From JALZOC01 sp046734955 (GTDB taxonomy: Bacteria > Acidobacteriota > Vicinamibacteria > Vicinamibacterales > 2-12-FULL-66-21): 64,000 nucleotides of DNA. Shown piece after piece: positions 10,535 through 18,340 of this stretch; positions within the stretch are counted from its first letter, which is position 1, and the number at the start of each line of letters is the position of its first letter. The stretch is taken from assembly GCA_046734955.1 (NCBI GenBank), contig JBKPSH010000014.1, positions 1 to 64,000 on the forward strand, written 5' to 3'. The notes under the pieces were generated by a model, which was given only the letters and a program-made list of their open reading frames with translations, made no database searches and was not told the DNA's origin. The translations under genes and the position numbers were made by a program.

Positions 10535-11407
10535 ATGGCCGTACTGATCGACAGAAACACTCGCCTCATTGTTCAGGGAATCACTGGCAGGGAAGGCACC
10601 TTTCACGCGAAGCAGGCCGCTGCTTATGGCACCAAAGTCGTCGGCGGAGTGACCCCTGGCAAGGGAGGCACGACACACGAAGGATGGCCGGTGTTCAACA
10701 CGGTCGCCGATGCGGTGCGCGCGACCGGTGCAAACGCGACGGTTATTTTCGTTCCGCCGCCATTTGCGGCTGATGCGATCCTCGAAGCGGTGGACGCGCA
10801 ATTGCCGCTCGCCGTCTGCATCACAGAAGGCATTCCCACGCTCGATATGATGCGGGCGCTGACCGTCGTGCGCCGATCGAACACGCGGCTGATCGGACCG
10901 AACTGTCCCGGGCTGATTACCGCCGGCCAGGCGAAGGCGGGGATTATCCCGGGACATATCTGCAAAGAGGGACGAGTCGGCATCGTGTCGAAGAGCGGGA
11001 CGCTGACCTATGAGGCGATTCACCAGCTCACTAAGCTCGGCCTTGGTCAGACGACGTGCATCGGCATCGGAGGGGATCCGCTGATCGGCACCAGCTTTAT
11101 CGACGCCCTGAGCTTGTTCGCCGCTGATGCGGCGACTGAGGCAGTCGTCATGATCGGCGAGATCGGCGGCAATGCTGAGCAGGAAGCCGCCGCCTACATT
11201 TCGGGCAATTTCAAGAAGCCCGTCGTCGGCTTTATCGCCGGCCAGACCGCCCCCCCGGGACGCCGAATGGGTCACGCCGGCGCGATCATTTCCGGTGGCA
11301 AGGGCACGGCGGCAGAGAAGATGGACGCCTTATCCAAGGCGGGCGTCCACGTCGTCAAGAGCCCGGCGGACCTGGGCGCGGCGGTTAAGAGCGCGTTACG
11401 AGCGTAG
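10535..11407 (+). CDS. sucD: Succinyl-CoA synthetase alpha subunit
   Basis: CoA-binding half of the enzyme, carrying the phosphohistidine. The 290-aa protein starts 3 nt after the sucC stop, so the subunits are made together. The N-terminal CoA-binding Rossmann part has GITGREGTFHAKQAAAYGT. The middle contains GPNCPGLI and the phosphate loop VSKSGTLTYEA. The active-site His247 lies in RRMGHAGAIISGG and aligns with His246 of E. coli. Together with Kor downstream it converts 2-oxoglutarate to succinate. Confidence 0.97.
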   Translation: MAVLIDRNTRLIVQGITGREGTFHAKQAAAYGTKVVGGVTPGKGGTTHEGWPVFNTVADAVRATGANATVIFVPPPFAADAILEAVDAQLPLAVCITEGIPTLDMMRALTVVRRSNTRLIGPNCPGLITAGQAKAGIIPGHICKEGRVGIVSKSGTLTYEAIHQLTKLGLGQTTCIGIGGDPLIGTSFIDALSLFAADAATEAVVMIGEIGGNAEQEAAAYISGNFKKPVVGFIAGQTAPPGRRMGHAGAIISGGKGTAAEKMDALSKAGVHVVKSPADLGAAVKSALRA

Positions 11408-11480
11408 CGCGGTCGGTCTTGGCGAACGAGCGCGCGAGTGAGCCCACGCGGGCGGAGCGGGGCTAACGGGCCGCGCGTTT

Positions 11481-11489
11481 TGTTATAAT
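11481..11489 (+). promoter_or_regulatory. Extended -10 promoter candidate for korAB
   Basis: TGTTATAAT is a perfect extended -10 element (TGnTATAAT), 48 nt before the korA start codon. No clear -35 hexamer lies upstream, as is common with extended -10 promoters. It implies a leader of about 40 nt containing the GGAAGGAT ribosome binding site, and separate transcription of korAB from sucCD. Confidence 0.45.
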
Positions 11490-11536
11490 TTCAAGGATCG
11501 GTACTCTGATTTATATTGCCGCGGAAGGATCCCTGA

Positions 11537-13420
11537 ATGGCTCCGACTGACGTCGCGGCCCATGACGGGGCCGCGCATCCGGAAAACCGCCGGATCACCA
11601 ACGAGTTCAGCATTCAAGTCGCTACCGTCAATGGCTCGGGTAGCCAGACGGCTAACCTCGTCCTCCTTCGTTCACTCTTCCAGATGGGCGTTCCGGTTTC
11701 GGGGAAGAACATGTTCCCGTCGAACATTGCGGGACTGCCTACCTGGTACACGATCCGCGCCAATAAAGACGGCTACGTCGGACGCAAGAAAGAAATCGAC
11801 TTCCTCGTTGCGATGAACATCGAAACGGGCAAGGAGGATGTGCTTTCGCTCGAAGCGGGCGCGGCGGTGCTCTACGACGAACCGTTGAAGCTCAGCGCCC
11901 TTCGCGACGATCTCGTGTTCTACGCAGTGCCGTTCGACAAGATGGTCGCGCAGGTCTGCCACGACGCGAAGCTTCGCCGGCTCGTGAAGAACATGATTTA
12001 CGACGGCGTGTTGTCGAAGCTCCTCAACATCGATCTTGCGGAAATGGAACACGCGCTTCGGCGTCAGCTCGGCAAGAAGACGAAAGCGATCGAGCTCAAT
12101 CTCGCGGCGCTCGAGGCGGGATACGCATTCGCTGAGCAGAATCTCGTGAAGCGCGATCCGTATTGGGTCGAGCGGATGAACAAGACCTCGGGGATGATTC
12201 TCGTCGAAGGGAACGCTGCCGCCGCGATGGGCTGCATGATGGCCGGCGTCACGGTGATCTCGTGGTATCCAATCACCCCCTCGTCGTCGCTGCCGGAAAC
12301 GCTGATCTCCTACATGAAGAAGTATCGGATCGATAAGGAGACCGGCAAGGCGACCTTCGCGATTGTGCAGGCCGAAGATGAAATTGCCGCCATCGGCATG
12401 GTCGTCGGCGCCGGCTGGGCAGGCGCGCGAGCGATGACATCGACGTCGGGCCCTGGCATCTCGCTGATGAGCGAGTTTGCCGGCCTGGCATACTACGCCG
12501 AGGTTCCCGGCGTGATCTTCGACATCCAACGGGTTGGGCCATCGACAGGTCTTCCAACGCGCACAGCGCAGGGCGACATGCTCAAGGTCGCGACACTCTC
12601 GCACGGCGACACCAAGCAGATCATGCTGATCCCGGCATCGGTCGAAGAGTGTTACGAGATGGCGATGGCAGCGTTCGATATCGCGGAGCGCTTCCAGACG
12701 CTGGTCTTTGTCATGAGCGATCTCGATCTCGGCATGAATACGTGGATGTCCAATACGTTCGCCTATCCCGAGCGAACTCTCGATCGCGGCAAGCTGCTGG
12801 ACGAGGCTACGGTCGCACGCATAGGTGAATGGGGCCGGTATCGCGACGTCGACGGCGATGGTATTCCCTACCGGACGATTCCGGGTACTGGCGGGCCAGC
12901 GTATTTCACCCGCGGTTCCGGCCACAATGAGCAGGGCCAGTACAGCGAGCGGCCAGACGACTACGTCAACAACATGGAACGGCTTGCGCGTAAGTTCGAG
13001 AGCGCGCGCGACTACGTGCCGAAACCGATCCTGGCCGGCGATCTGGATTCAGATATCGCGATCGTCGGATACGGAAGCAGTCACTGGGCGATCGAAGAGA
13101 GCCGCGATCAACTGCTGCGCGAGGTCGGCGCGTCAACGGCTTACATGCGGTTGCGCGCATATCCTTTCACCGAGGAACTCGAAGCCTTCATCGATCACCA
13201 CCAGCGCATCTACGTTGTCGAACAGAACCGAGACGCGCAGATGTTGAGCCTGATGCGGTTAGCCCTGAGCGCTGAACGCGGAGCGAAGCTTCGCAAGGTG
13301 CTTCACTACAACGGGTTGCCGATCGATGCGCGGTCGATAACTGACGAGATCCTCGCGCAGGAGGGCATTGCTCCCCAAAGACGGGCAGTGAGTGCGGCCC
13401 TAGTCGGGGATGCCGAATAG
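11537..13420 (+). CDS. korA: 2-oxoglutarate:ferredoxin oxidoreductase, fused gamma/alpha subunit
   Basis: Part of the CoA-dependent enzyme that turns 2-oxoglutarate into succinyl-CoA with ferredoxin as acceptor. The 627-aa protein fuses the gamma domain (about residues 25-200, with GSGSQTANLVLLRSLFQMGV) to the alpha domain (from about 217, with GNAAAAMGCMMAGVTVISWYPITPSSSLPE). TSTSGPGISLMSEFAGLAYYAEVP is the conserved core of the alpha domain. The C-terminal domain spans about 500-600. This two-subunit layout resembles the aerobic KorAB of actinobacteria. GGAAGGAT precedes the ATG by about 6 nt. It sits beside sucCD and no sucA/sucB is present, so it is likely the route around this TCA step. 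Confidence 0.93.
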   Translation: MAPTDVAAHDGAAHPENRRITNEFSIQVATVNGSGSQTANLVLLRSLFQMGVPVSGKNMFPSNIAGLPTWYTIRANKDGYVGRKKEIDFLVAMNIETGKEDVLSLEAGAAVLYDEPLKLSALRDDLVFYAVPFDKMVAQVCHDAKLRRLVKNMIYDGVLSKLLNIDLAEMEHALRRQLGKKTKAIELNLAALEAGYAFAEQNLVKRDPYWVERMNKTSGMILVEGNAAAAMGCMMAGVTVISWYPITPSSSLPETLISYMKKYRIDKETGKATFAIVQAEDEIAAIGMVVGAGWAGARAMTSTSGPGISLMSEFAGLAYYAEVPGVIFDIQRVGPSTGLPTRTAQGDMLKVATLSHGDTKQIMLIPASVEECYEMAMAAFDIAERFQTLVFVMSDLDLGMNTWMSNTFAYPERTLDRGKLLDEATVARIGEWGRYRDVDGDGIPYRTIPGTGGPAYFTRGSGHNEQGQYSERPDDYVNNMERLARKFESARDYVPKPILAGDLDSDIAIVGYGSSHWAIEESRDQLLREVGASTAYMRLRAYPFTEELEAFIDHHQRIYVVEQNRDAQMLSLMRLALSAERGAKLRKVLHYNGLPIDARSITDEILAQEGIAPQRRAVSAALVGDAE

Positions 13421-13449
13421 CGGGCGGCGCAGTAATAAATGAGGACCTG

Positions 13450-14493
13450 ATGTCAGTCACAACGCCGGACCTTCCAAAAAAAACCAATCGCATCGGACTC
13501 GAACACACGCTCTACCGCGGCGGGAAGACGACCTTATGTGCCGGCTGCGGACACAATGCGATCTCGGAGCGCATCATCGACGCGTTCTACGAGATGGGCA
13601 TCGATCCCAAGCACGTCATCAAACTTTCGGGAATCGGGTGCTCGAGCAAGAGTCCGGCGTACTTTCTCGGAACCTCCCACGGCTTCAACAGCGTTCACGG
13701 CCGGATGCCATCGGTTGGAACCGGGGCGGTGCTCGCGAACAGCAAGCTGATTGCGATTGGTGTCAGCGGCGACGGCGACACGGGAGCCATCGGCATCGGC
13801 CAGTTCGTGCACCTGATGCGACGCAACGTTCCGATGATCTACATCATCGAGGATAACGGGTGCTACGGCCTGACGAAGGGTCAGTTCTCACCAACCGCTG
13901 ATGTGGGCTCGAAGCTGAAGACCGGCGTGGTCAATGACCTCACCCCGATCGACACCTGCGCGCTCGCCATCGAACTTGGCGCATCTTTCGTGGCGCGTTC
14001 CTTCTCCGGCGACAAAAAGCAGTTGCTGTCGATCCTCAAGGCCTCCCTCAGCCATCGTGGAACCGCGCTCATCGACGTACTCTCGCCGTGCGTGACCTTC
14101 AACGATCACGAGGGCTCGACCAAGAGCTACGCCTACGTCAAGGATCACGATGAGCCTGTCGGCGAGGTCAGCTTCGTGCCGTACTTCGAAGACATCTCAA
14201 TTGAGTACGACGCGGGGACGACGAAAGAAGTGCAGATGCACGACGGGTCGAAGCTGTATTTGAAGAAGGTCGCTGAGGACTACGATCCGACCGACAAGCT
14301 GAACGCGGTCCGTACGATTCACGAAACCGCGCAACGCGGTGAGTTCGCGACCGGGATTCTGTACGTCGAGCCCGAGAAGCCAGACTTCCTGCGGCTGCTC
14401 AACATCGTCGACGAGCCGCTCGCGCTGCTCCCGACCGAGCGAGTGCGCCCAGGCCGTGACGTGCTGACCGAACTCATGGACAGCCTCCGGTGA
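13450..14493 (+). CDS. korB: 2-oxoglutarate:ferredoxin oxidoreductase beta subunit
   Basis: Thiamine-diphosphate subunit of Kor. The 347-aa protein has CAGCGHNAISE at about residues 31-41, GIGCSSKSP at about 63-71, and the ThDP/Mg motif GVSGDGDTGAIGIGQF near residue 101, followed by EDNGCYGLTKGQ. Cys31, Cys34 and Cys66 are candidate iron-sulfur ligands with one further cysteine. It starts 29 nt after korA with GAGG upstream of the ATG. The pair uses the succinyl-CoA-forming direction in an oxidative cycle but is in principle reversible. Confidence 0.94.
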   Translation: MSVTTPDLPKKTNRIGLEHTLYRGGKTTLCAGCGHNAISERIIDAFYEMGIDPKHVIKLSGIGCSSKSPAYFLGTSHGFNSVHGRMPSVGTGAVLANSKLIAIGVSGDGDTGAIGIGQFVHLMRRNVPMIYIIEDNGCYGLTKGQFSPTADVGSKLKTGVVNDLTPIDTCALAIELGASFVARSFSGDKKQLLSILKASLSHRGTALIDVLSPCVTFNDHEGSTKSYAYVKDHDEPVGEVSFVPYFEDISIEYDAGTTKEVQMHDGSKLYLKKVAEDYDPTDKLNAVRTIHETAQRGEFATGILYVEPEKPDFLRLLNIVDEPLALLPTERVRPGRDVLTELMDSLR

Positions 14494-14510
14494 ATTGGTG
14501 AATTGGTGCC

Positions 14511-16544
14511 ATGCGAACCACATCGACCGTCTTGACGCTTCTTGTGCTTTCGCTCGGCTCGTACTCATTGGCGCAGGGCCGGCGGCCGCTCAATGTCGAC
14601 GACCTGTACAACCTGAAAGAAGTCCGCGATCCTCAGCGATCGCCCGATGGCAAGTGGGTCGCCTACACGGTCGCGCGCGCGATTCAGGAGACTGACAAAA
14701 ACGACACCGATGTCTGGATGGTGAGCTGGGACGGTCAGCAGCAGATTCAGGTGACTTCATCGGCCGAAGGAGAGTCGTCGCCGCGGTGGAGTCCTGACGG
14801 CAAGTACCTCGCATTTCTCTCATCACGACAGGGAGCGAAGAAGGCGCAAATCTGGCTGATGAACCGTGCCGGTGGCGAAGCGTACAAGCTGACCGACATC
14901 AAAGGCGGGATTTCCGAATACGCGTGGTCGCCTGACAGCAAGCGGTTTGTCCTCGCGGTCGAGGATCCCGATCCCAGTGACGCCGACAAGGACACAGAGA
15001 AGAAGGATGGCGAACCCAAGACGCCGAAGCCGATTGTCATCGATCGCTACCACTTCAAGGCGGATGTCAGCGGCTACTTGCGCGGTGAGCGCACGCACCT
15101 TCAGCTGTTCGACATCGCTGCGAAAAAAGCCGAGCCGCTGACTCCGGGAGCCTTCGACGAGGAATCGCCCGCGTGGTCTCCCGACGGTACACAGATCGCG
15201 TTCATTCGACGCCACGGCGAAGGCGATGTCGACAAGGCGCCGAATCACGATCTCTTCGTGATTGAAGCGCGCCCCGGTGCGAAGGAAAAACGGCTGACGA
15301 CCACCACCGCGGATGAGAGCGGCCGCCTCGCATGGAGTCCGGACGGCCGCAGCATCGCGTATCTGCTGGGCGACGAGCTGAAGTACTCCGCCTACGATCA
15401 GAATCGGCTTGCAATTATCCCCGCCGCAGGTGGTCAGTCACGCGTTTTGACGGACTCACTCGATCGTCCGGTCAGATCGCCGCTCTGGACGGCAGACGGC
15501 TCCATCCTGATGACCGTCGTCGACGATCGATCCGAGCACGTTGCCAGGATGAATCCCGCGGACGGCCAGATCGATCGTTTGATCACGGGCTCGCGGGTCG
15601 TGAACGCGTTTACCGCAGGAACCGACGGCGGACTTGCCGTCATCGCCTCGACGCCGACCGAAATTCCCGAGATTTACGCTCTTGAAGCAGGCAAGCTACG
15701 GCGTTTGTCTCACCAGAACGACGACTGGGTCAAAGAGTTGCAGCCGTCGACGACCGAAGGCTTCAGCGCGAAGGCAAAAGATGGCACTGAAGTGCACGGG
15801 TTGATCGTCAAGCCCAATACATTTCTTCCAGGTCGTCGATATCCAGCACTGCTCCGCATTCACGGAGGCCCCAACGGCCAGGATTCCTACTCGTGGAACT
15901 TCGAGCGCGAGTTGTTTGCCGCCAATGGCTACGTTGTGGTAGCGGTCAATTATCGCGGCAGCGACGGCCGCGGCGGTGCGTATCAGAAGGCAATCTTTGC
16001 CGACTGGGGAGACAAAGAGGTCGTCGATCTGCTGGGCGCAATGGACTACGTTCAGACGCTCGACTACGTCGACCCGTCACGCCTTGGAATCGGCGGCTGG
16101 AGTTACGGCGGGATTCTTACCAACTACACGATTGCGACCGACGGCCGGTTCAAGGCCGCCATCAGCGGCGCGGGAAGCTCAAATCAGATTTCGATGTACG
16201 GCACCGACATGTACATCACTCAATACGAGAACGAGCTGGGGCCGCCCTGGAAGAATCAGGATCTCTGGATCAAGCTGTCATATCCGTTCTTCCACGCGGA
16301 TCGGATTCACACGCCGACGCTGTTCATGGGAGGCGAAAAGGATTTCAATGTGCCGCTGCTCGGCGGAGAACAGATGTATCAGGCGCTGCGCAGCCTTGGG
16401 GTCGATAGCCAGCTTGTGATTTATCCCAACCAGTACCACGGCATCACGATTCCCAGCTACAAGAAGGATCGCCTCGAGCGCTACGTGACGTGGTACGACA
16501 AGTACTTGAAGACGGCGGCATCGACGACGCCGCCGACGCGCTAA
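14511..16544 (+). CDS. Secreted S9-family prolyl oligopeptidase-like peptidase
   Basis: Exported serine peptidase of the DPP/acylaminoacyl-peptidase type, 677 aa. The signal peptide covers residues 1-22 and ends in SLAQ. A beta-propeller follows, with repeated SPDGK or SPDGT turns (for example SPRWSPDGKYLAF and SPAWSPDGTQIAF). The alpha/beta-hydrolase domain starts near residue 430. Its triad is Ser531 in GGWSYGG, Asp611 in GGEKDFNVP and His643 in QYHGI. All three residues are present, so the enzyme should be active on peptides in the periplasm or outside. It begins 17 nt after korB, so it may be read through, but no functional link to Kor is apparent. Confidence 0.92.
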   Translation: MRTTSTVLTLLVLSLGSYSLAQGRRPLNVDDLYNLKEVRDPQRSPDGKWVAYTVARAIQETDKNDTDVWMVSWDGQQQIQVTSSAEGESSPRWSPDGKYLAFLSSRQGAKKAQIWLMNRAGGEAYKLTDIKGGISEYAWSPDSKRFVLAVEDPDPSDADKDTEKKDGEPKTPKPIVIDRYHFKADVSGYLRGERTHLQLFDIAAKKAEPLTPGAFDEESPAWSPDGTQIAFIRRHGEGDVDKAPNHDLFVIEARPGAKEKRLTTTTADESGRLAWSPDGRSIAYLLGDELKYSAYDQNRLAIIPAAGGQSRVLTDSLDRPVRSPLWTADGSILMTVVDDRSEHVARMNPADGQIDRLITGSRVVNAFTAGTDGGLAVIASTPTEIPEIYALEAGKLRRLSHQNDDWVKELQPSTTEGFSAKAKDGTEVHGLIVKPNTFLPGRRYPALLRIHGGPNGQDSYSWNFERELFAANGYVVVAVNYRGSDGRGGAYQKAIFADWGDKEVVDLLGAMDYVQTLDYVDPSRLGIGGWSYGGILTNYTIATDGRFKAAISGAGSSNQISMYGTDMYITQYENELGPPWKNQDLWIKLSYPFFHADRIHTPTLFMGGEKDFNVPLLGGEQMYQALRSLGVDSQLVIYPNQYHGITIPSYKKDRLERYVTWYDKYLKTAASTTPPTR

Positions 16545-16547
16545 CTG

Positions 16548-16742
16548 CTAGCCGCCTTCTGTTTCGTCGACGTTAGCCCCGATCGCGTCTTCACACGTCG
16601 CGATCGGGTCATTCGGCATTCCTTCCTCGTCTATGCCTGGGCCGTGCGGATTCCCTTGATTGAGTGTGTCGGTCGGTCGATCGCCTTCGACCGCGCCGAT
16701 GTGATGTTCGGGTTCGTGATGTGTTTTCTTCGTCTCGCTCAT
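16548..16742 (-). CDS. Small acidic hypothetical protein
   Basis: A 64-aa, acidic, His/Asp/Glu/Pro-rich protein with no membrane segment or known motif. It is kept because GAGG lies 5 nt before the ATG and the gene fits exactly between the S9 peptidase and ndk with little wasted space. It is divergent from ndk. Function unknown; it could be an intrinsically disordered, stress-type protein, but that is a guess. Confidence 0.55.
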   Translation of the reverse strand: MSETKKTHHEPEHHIGAVEGDRPTDTLNQGNPHGPGIDEEGMPNDPIATCEDAIGANVDETEGG

Positions 16743-16761
16743 AGGAACCTCGATGTGTGCC

Positions 16762-16767
16762 TATAAT
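16762..16767 (+). promoter_or_regulatory. TATAAT box just upstream of ndk
   Basis: A perfect TATAAT ends 8 nt before the ndk ATG, and no Shine-Dalgarno precedes that ATG. If used, the transcript would begin at or within a base or two of the start codon, giving a leaderless mRNA. No -35 match is visible at the expected distance. Confidence 0.4.
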
Positions 16768-16775
16768 GATTAGAT

Positions 16776-17192
16776 ATGCAAATGACGTTTGCCATCATCA
16801 AGCCGGACGCGGTCCGCGCGCGCGTCGCCGGCCAGATCATTCAGCGCATCGAGGGTGAGGGATTCCAGATTCGTGCCATGCGGCTCGTCAGCCTCAGCAA
16901 GCGCGAGGCGGAAGGCTTCTACGCCGTTCACCGTGAACGGCCCTTTTTCTCCAGTTTAACGACGTTTATGTCTTCAGGACCCGCGATCGTGCTGGCCCTC
17001 GAGGCGCCGGACGCGATCAAGAAATGGCGGACGCTGATGGGCGCAACCGACCCGGCCAAGGCCGATGCGGGAACCCTGCGGAAGCAATTCGGCACCTCGA
17101 TTGAGAACAACGCCACACACGGCTCCGATGCGCCTGAGACGGCGGCATTCGAGCTTGCATACTTTTTCCCCGGTGTTGAATTGGCGCGGTAA
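16776..17192 (+). CDS. ndk: Nucleoside diphosphate kinase
   Basis: Transfers the gamma phosphate from ATP to other nucleoside diphosphates through a phosphohistidine. The 138-aa protein is of normal length. It starts MTFAIIKPDAV, and the active His115 lies in NNATHGSDAPETAAFE. The loop SGPAIVLALEAPDAI is also typical. ATG codons at 16776 and 16782 are both possible; the family usually begins near MTFAIIKP. The small DUF2905 gene follows after 4 nt and dcd comes next, making a short nucleotide-metabolism run. Confidence 0.96.
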   Translation: MQMTFAIIKPDAVRARVAGQIIQRIEGEGFQIRAMRLVSLSKREAEGFYAVHRERPFFSSLTTFMSSGPAIVLALEAPDAIKKWRTLMGATDPAKADAGTLRKQFGTSIENNATHGSDAPETAAFELAYFFPGVELAR

Positions 17193-17196
17193 ATCC

Positions 17197-17391
17197 GTGG
17201 GAAAGCTGCTTCTCATCATGGGCCTGGTGATCGCAGGGATCGGCCTGTTGATGATGGCGGGAATCCCGTTCGGCCGGCTGCCAGGCGATATCGTCATCCG
17301 CAAGGGCAGCGGCACGTTCTATTTTCCGCTCGTCACCTGCATCGTCCTGAGTATCATCCTGACGCTTCTGCTGTCGTTCTTGCGTCGGTGA
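17197..17391 (+). CDS. DUF2905-family small membrane protein
   Basis: A 64-aa protein with two hydrophobic helices (about residues 3-20 and 41-60) separated by a polar turn with IPFGRLPGDIVIRKGSGTFYFP, the signature of DUF2905. The GTG at 17197 is chosen because the open frame further upstream runs inside ndk and carries no domain sequence. It begins 4 nt after the ndk stop, so it is probably translated from the same mRNA. Function unknown; inner membrane location expected. Confidence 0.8.
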   Translation: MGKLLLIMGLVIAGIGLLMMAGIPFGRLPGDIVIRKGSGTFYFPLVTCIVLSIILTLLLSFLRR

Positions 17392-17430
17392 TCTGGCGGG
17401 GTCTACAGACCGCGCGCCATCAAGGAATTC

Positions 17431-17985
17431 ATGGCCATTAAATCTGATCGCTGGATAAAGAAAATGGCGCTCGAGCACGGCATGATCGAGCCGTTCGAGG
17501 ATCGCCAGGTTCGTAAAGGGGTCGTGTCATTCGGGCTGTCTTCGTACGGCTACGACATTCGCGTCGCCGATGAATTCAAGGTCTTCACCAACATCAACAA
17601 CACGGTGATCGATCCAAAGAATTTCGATCCGCGATCGTTTGTCGACGTCAAGACCGACGTATGCATCGTCCCGCCCAACTCTTTTGCGCTGGCGCGCACG
17701 ATCGAGTACTTCCGGATTCCGCGCGATGTCCTGACGGTGTGTCTGGGGAAATCCACTTACGCCCGCTGCGGGATCATCGTGAACGTGACGCCGTTCGAGC
17801 CGGAGTGGGAAGGTACCGTCACGCTCGAAATCTCGAACACCACGCCGCTGCCGGCGCGAATTTACGCAAACGAAGGCATCGCGCAAGTCCTGTTTTTTCA
17901 GAGTGACGAGCCGTGCGAGATCTCGTATGCCGACAAGAAAGGCAAATACTTGAAGCAGACTGAGGTTACGCTGCCCAAAATCTAG
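17431..17985 (+). CDS. dcd: dCTP deaminase
   Basis: Deaminates dCTP to dUTP, feeding dTMP synthesis. The 184-aa protein has the family core: SYGYDIRVADEF near residue 36, GKSTYARCGIIVNVTPFEPEW at about 109-129 with the catalytic Ser and Arg, and TLEISNTTPLPARIYANEGIAQ containing the catalytic Glu. AAGGA lies 6 nt before the ATG. The mono- versus bifunctional (dCTP deaminase/dUTPase) distinction cannot be settled by eye. Its position after ndk suits a nucleotide-pool role. Confidence 0.94.
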   Translation: MAIKSDRWIKKMALEHGMIEPFEDRQVRKGVVSFGLSSYGYDIRVADEFKVFTNINNTVIDPKNFDPRSFVDVKTDVCIVPPNSFALARTIEYFRIPRDVLTVCLGKSTYARCGIIVNVTPFEPEWEGTVTLEISNTTPLPARIYANEGIAQVLFFQSDEPCEISYADKKGKYLKQTEVTLPKI

Positions 17986-18014
17986 GCCACGGAAGAACAC
18001 GGACAAACACGGAT
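17986..18014. repeat. Copy of the CACGGA dispersed repeat after dcd
   Basis: Three units of the type AACACGGA follow the dcd stop directly. Positions 17986-18003 are the exact reverse complement of 9295-9312 in the sdhC-sucC gap. The element fills nearly the whole 33-nt space between dcd and the next gene. Confidence 0.65.
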
Positions 18015-18018
18015 ACCT

Positions 18019-18339
18019 ATGCCACTTACCGAGCGCGTCCCTGTCGTCGCGGGCCTGGCGTATATCGAAAACCTTCGCACCCTTCCACAGTCTTTCACCG
18101 TCGCGTTGTCTGCTGAAACCGGCAACCGCTACTTCAGGCACGCGATCGCCGTCCTGGCTGGTACCGGCAAGATTGGCTACATTGCACCTGAAATCGCTCC
18201 GCTCTATTACGAATCAATCAAGGCCTCGACATCGCCGATCACCTGCGCCGCCCGTCGCGCATCGGTGTTCGACCATGAAACCTCCGGTGTCGAAGTGCTT
18301 CTCGACATGAGCGGCGTGCCTGGCGTCGATCCTGAGTGA
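18019..18339 (+). CDS. Small protein with HIRAN-like domain
   Basis: A 106-aa protein. Residues 9-70 read like a HIRAN domain: a VAGLAYIEN opening strand, an LSAETGNRYFRHAIAVL block resembling the EPxNxxDxxAIxV signature, then GKIGYIAPEIAPLYYE, resembling GYVPRxxAxxLAxLL. HIRAN modules bind DNA ends or damaged DNA when fused to helicases; free-standing copies are poorly understood. The acidic/Asn pocket is only partly conserved (ETGN in place of EPxN). The next gene, an M28 peptidase, starts 1 nt after this stop, so translation is likely coupled even though the functions look unrelated. Domain call is moderate. Confidence 0.6.
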   Translation: MPLTERVPVVAGLAYIENLRTLPQSFTVALSAETGNRYFRHAIAVLAGTGKIGYIAPEIAPLYYESIKASTSPITCAARRASVFDHETSGVEVLLDMSGVPGVDPE

Positions 18340-18340
18340 A

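Noticed and set aside
9317..11275. 652-codon open frame antisense to sucCD
   Set aside because: It mirrors the codon pattern of two unmistakable genes and has no domain pattern of its own; such antisense frames are common in high-GC coding DNA.
11672..12925. 417-codon open frame antisense to korA
   Set aside because: Arg/His/Asp-rich sequence typical of a shadow frame; korA is certain.
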